From Symbiodinium natans (lineage: Eukaryota > Sar > Dinophyceae > Suessiales > Symbiodiniaceae), in the NCBI GenBank assembly GCA_905221605.1, contig CAJNDS010002423.1, positions 157,501 through 210,000 on the forward strand: 52,500 bases of DNA, in the 5' to 3' direction. Positions 49,820 through 52,500 of the stretch are shown here, piece after piece. Each line of letters opens with the position of its first letter. Within the stretch, counting starts at the first letter, position 1. The notes below the pieces were generated by a model that had not been told where the DNA came from, made no database searches, and worked only from the letters and a program-made list of their open reading frames with translations. Made by a program: the position numbers and the translations under genes.

Positions 49820-49900
49820 GGGAAAAAAGGCCATCATCTACAAGGCTGTCCCTGACAAGTGGGACCTTGTTGGTCCAGTTCCGGTTACCCTAAACCGCTT
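49820..49900 (+). CDS. Candidate exon
   Basis: KAIIYKAVPDKWDLVGPV, then PVTLNRLF. Open but without clear borders. Confidence 0.35.
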
Positions 49901-49929
49901 GTTTACACCCACCCGAGTCGGCTGAGGCT

Positions 49930-50050
49930 TTAGGGTTTAGGGCTTCGGGTTCAGGGTTCAGGGTTCAGGGTTTAGGGTTTAGGGTTTAGGGTTTAGGGTT
50001 TAGGGTTTAGGGTTCCGGGTTCAGGGTTCCGGGTCCAGGGTTCAGGGTTT
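49930..50050 (+). repeat. TTTAGGG/TTCAGGG array
   Basis: About 16 units with variants at both ends. Confidence 0.9.
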
Positions 50051-50056
50051 AAGCTG

Positions 50057-50150
50057 TTCTCGTTTGGAAAGGGCTGAAGAAATGAGCTCGGGGGTTGCGG
50101 AAGGGTCGGCTTCAGGCCCTGTTACAGCTTCCAAGCGACTGGCCGGCTAG
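50057..50150 (+). CDS. Candidate terminal exon
   Basis: RLERAEEMSSGVAEGSAS, then GPVTASKRLAG and TAG. Confidence 0.35.
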
Positions 50151-50404
50151 TGGTAGGGAATGAGGGTTTAGGGTTTAGGGTTTAGGGTTTAGGGACTTAG
50201 AGTACTATAGGGGTCAGCTGATGGGGTTTCATGCTCAGCAATGCACAATGCTTCGCAATACATACTATTTATGTCAGAATGCGGAATGAAGGCGTTTGCC
50301 ATGGCCTTATGATGCAGGGGCTGAGACTCCACTGGGTATAAGCAATGTTTTCCGTTGGCGACATGCCATTGTATGGCCCCAACTCGCACAACCCCTCACG
50401 CAAG

Positions 50405-50451
50405 GTCGCGCCAGGCTGGCGCAGCGCACTGTTCCAGATGGCATGCCTACG
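50405..50451 (+). CDS. Candidate exon
   Basis: Acceptor ctcacgcaag, VAPGWRSALFQMACL, donor cg/GTAATCC. Followed by a CCCTAAA array. Confidence 0.45.
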
Positions 50452-50474
50452 GTAATCCGTACAATCACAAGCAC

Positions 50475-50572
50475 CCTAAACCCTAAACCCTAAACCCTAA
50501 ACCCTAAACCCTAAACCCTAAACCCTAAACCCTAAACCCTAAACCCTAAACCCTAAACCCTAAACCCTAAAC
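50475..50572 (-). repeat. CCCTAAA array
   Basis: About 14 perfect units. Confidence 0.95.
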
Positions 50573-50660
50573 GCTCAAGCGCAAATTTGCAGCCACCAGT
50601 GCACGCGGTGTGCACTTGCGCCATGCGCAAATTTTGATGGTGCAGTCATTGGGATTCTAA

Positions 50661-50770
50661 TGTAGGGGTCGGAATAATTACGAACAGTATTACCTTATGG
50701 TTCCTTCATAAGTATACAGTAAACAAAAATGACCTCCAAAGCCCTGTTCAAATCATTAAGGCCTCACTAC
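50661..50770 (+). repeat. Dispersed repeat family B, copy 3
   Basis: tgtaggggtcggaataatta, cgaacagtattacctt, then a tail (cctccaaagccctgttcaaa, ttaaggcctc) matching copy 2 over about 110 bp. Confidence 0.75.
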
Positions 50771-50943
50771 TAGTTTCAGGGATGTGTGCGCACGGCGTGC
50801 ACCGAGGGATGCAGGTTTTGGAGTTGACTTGCGCTCGTGGTGGTAAAGCACGGTGCATGTAGCTGGCGCCGATGTTTCGGTCACGGGATCTGACTTAGGG
50901 CGGGCGCCTAGTAGCCAGCAACCAAGGAAGGAAGCACTGAGCC

Positions 50944-51175
50944 CCCAAACCCCAAACCCCAAACCCCAAACCCGAAACCCTAAACCCTAAACCCTAAACC
51001 CTAGACCCTAGACCCTAAACCCTAAACCTCAAACCTCAAACCCTAAACCCTAAACCCTAAACCCTAAACCCTAAACCCTAAACCCTAAACCCTAAACCCT
51101 AAACCTTAAACCCTAAACCCTAAACCCTAAACCCTAAACCCTAAACCCTAAACCCTAAAGCCTGAACCTAAACGA
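50944..51175 (-). repeat. CCCTAAA array with CCCCAAA and CCCTAGA blocks
   Basis: More than 30 units. Confidence 0.95.
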
Positions 51176-51186
51176 AGAGCCACAAT

Positions 51187-51290
51187 TTGCTGCAAGGCTC
51201 CGTCACCTTCAGGGACATGCCCTTCGAACTGGCCAAGACCTCACCTGGGGGACCAAGACCCGCGACCCTAAACCCCTCAAGGTTCTGGTG
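51187..51290 (+). CDS. Candidate exon
   Basis: NLLQGSVTFRDMPFELAK, then TSPGGPRP, after a CCCTAAA array. A second frame is also open. Confidence 0.35.
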
Positions 51291-51499
51291 CATTTGGGCC
51301 GCTCTACAATCCCGTAATGAAAGAGAGGAATGTAAAGTGATATGAAGGTACTGAAGTAGTTTTTCTGGGCATGATGTTTTGTTTCTTGAAAGGGAAGTGC
51401 GGCAGTGGTGAAGTGCGGAATGTGGCTGTCTGCTTGTCCCTGAACCCCAAACCCCTAAAGGGTCCTTTTGCATAAACACCCCTTCTGCCACCACCCTTG

Positions 51500-51616
51500 C
51501 CACCAGTGCTGCCTGGCTTCAGTCGCACTCGGTCGCGTGGCTGCGGTAGCAGAAAGCCATGTGCGGGCTCTCCGATCTCCCCAAGAAGCACGTTGGTCAT
51601 CAGGCGGGCCTTGACC
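51500..51616 (+). CDS. Candidate terminal exon
   Basis: LASVALGRVAAVAESHVR, then ALRSPQEARWSSGGP and TGA just before a CCCTAAA array. Confidence 0.4.
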
Positions 51617-51697
51617 CTAAACCCTAAACCCTAAACCCTAAACCCTAAACCCTAAACCCTAAACCCTAAACCCTAAACCCTAAACCCTAAACCCTAG
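51613..51697 (-). repeat. CCCTAAA array
   Basis: About 12 units. Confidence 0.95.
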
Positions 51698-52057
51698 TCA
51701 CAAGGTTTGCTTGGGCTCGAAGTGCCGCGGGGCAAGAACAAAGCGGGCTAGGCTCAGGGGAACCCTAGTTTAGGGTTTAGGGTTTAGGGTTTAGGGTTTA
51801 GGCTTTAGTGTTTAGGGTTTAGGGTTTAGGGTTACGGGGAACCCTATACCCGAGACCCCAAGCCCCCTAAACCCTCAGACTAAGCTTCAGAAGCATGTCA
51901 CTGAGACTCTACAGGCCCCTCAGTCGACGTGATTACCTCAAAGCATAAACCCTCACCACCACAGCCCAACCCGAAACCCTACAATCTAAAGCCGAACCCC
52001 CGAAACCCGAAACCCTAAATCCGAAACCCGAAGCCCCTAGGCCCTAAACCCTGCCAG

Positions 52058-52155
52058 GACATCTCCGTTGTGCCAACGGACGCTTCCGGGACCCAGCCTG
52101 TAGAGGAAAATCATCCGTTTGCCGTCGAGCCACCTGGCCAAAAGCCATTGTCAGG
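52058..52155 (+). CDS. Candidate exon
   Basis: Acceptor ccctgccag; 32 open codons DISVVPTDASGTQPVEEN, then HPFAVEPPGQKPLS; donor GTTGAGGG. CCCTAAA on the left, G-rich repeat on the right. Confidence 0.5.
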
Positions 52156-52251
52156 GTTGAGGGTTTCGGGCTTAGGGCTTAGGTCTTGGCTTAGGGCTTG
52201 GGATTTGGGGCTTGGGGTTTAGGGCTTAGGTATTTGGGCGTCCGAACCCGC

Positions 52252-52333
52252 AAAACCCTAAACCCTAAACCCTAAACCCTAAACCCTAAACCCTAAACCC
52301 TAAACCCTAAACCCTAAACCCTAAACCCTAAAC
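52252..52333 (-). repeat. CCCTAAA array
   Basis: About 12 perfect units. Confidence 0.95.
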
Positions 52334-52500
52334 GGGTTCAGAGTTTAGGGTTCCGGCCTCCCTACGCCATGGATGCGAGGCAGAGTGGTGACCCTTAAGC
52401 CCTACACCTAGGTCTTCTGCAAACCTCTTCAAATGGCGCCTCTTCAATTGGCATCCCTCCATGTAGGGTTTAGGGTCCAGGGTTTAGGGTTTAGGGTTTG

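Overview
The window looks like nuclear DNA of a dinoflagellate. The reasons are an Arabidopsis-type telomere heptamer (TTTAGGG/CCCTAAA) scattered through the whole window in both orientations, GC-rich coding islands all reading on the + strand, and Ty1/copia LTR elements whose pol carries a GGPPC methyltransferase-like module of the kind reported from Symbiodiniaceae. Genus and species cannot be told from the sequence. I see no rRNA or tRNA gene, CRISPR array or prokaryotic operon. Layout: 1-1410 is telomere-like repeat with one candidate exon. 1411-10596 is a complete copia element on the - strand (call it E1): near-identical 221-bp LTRs, half-tRNA-type primer site, polypurine tract, intact gag, and a pol broken by about five frame changes. 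Readable pol modules are two retropepsin-like domains, a C5-methyltransferase-like module, integrase, a 2OG-Fe(II) dioxygenase-like module, reverse transcriptase with YVGD in place of YVDD, RNase H and a membrane-spanning tail. 10597-30000 is a mosaic in which 30-160 bp open, exon-like + strand islands alternate with telomere-like arrays, microsatellites and two small dispersed repeat families. 30063-31745 is the one clear host gene, a seven-blade RCC1-type beta-propeller with two short GT-AG introns. 31800-37240 returns to the mosaic. 37241-46071 is a second LTR element (E2) on the + strand: identical 279-bp LTRs and the same primer site and polypurine tract as E1, but no pol. Its single intact ORF of 2,611 codons encodes a WW, S1-like, SAM-like and six-CCCH-finger protein. 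46072-52500 is mosaic again. Main structural observation: many exon-like islands have C-rich (CCCTAAA) repeat on the 5' side and G-rich (TTTAGGG) repeat on the 3' side. Each presumed intron would then begin with UUUAGGG repeats and end with CCCUAAA repeats, and could fold on itself so that its two ends meet. Several inferred splice sites lie inside the repeat (donor GTTTAGGG, acceptor CCCTAAACAG or CCCTAAG). E1 and E2 both sit inside CCCTAAA arrays with the same CCCTA target duplication, in opposite orientations. Exon calls rest on open frame plus splice-like borders only. They are not transcript-supported, and some will be wrong.
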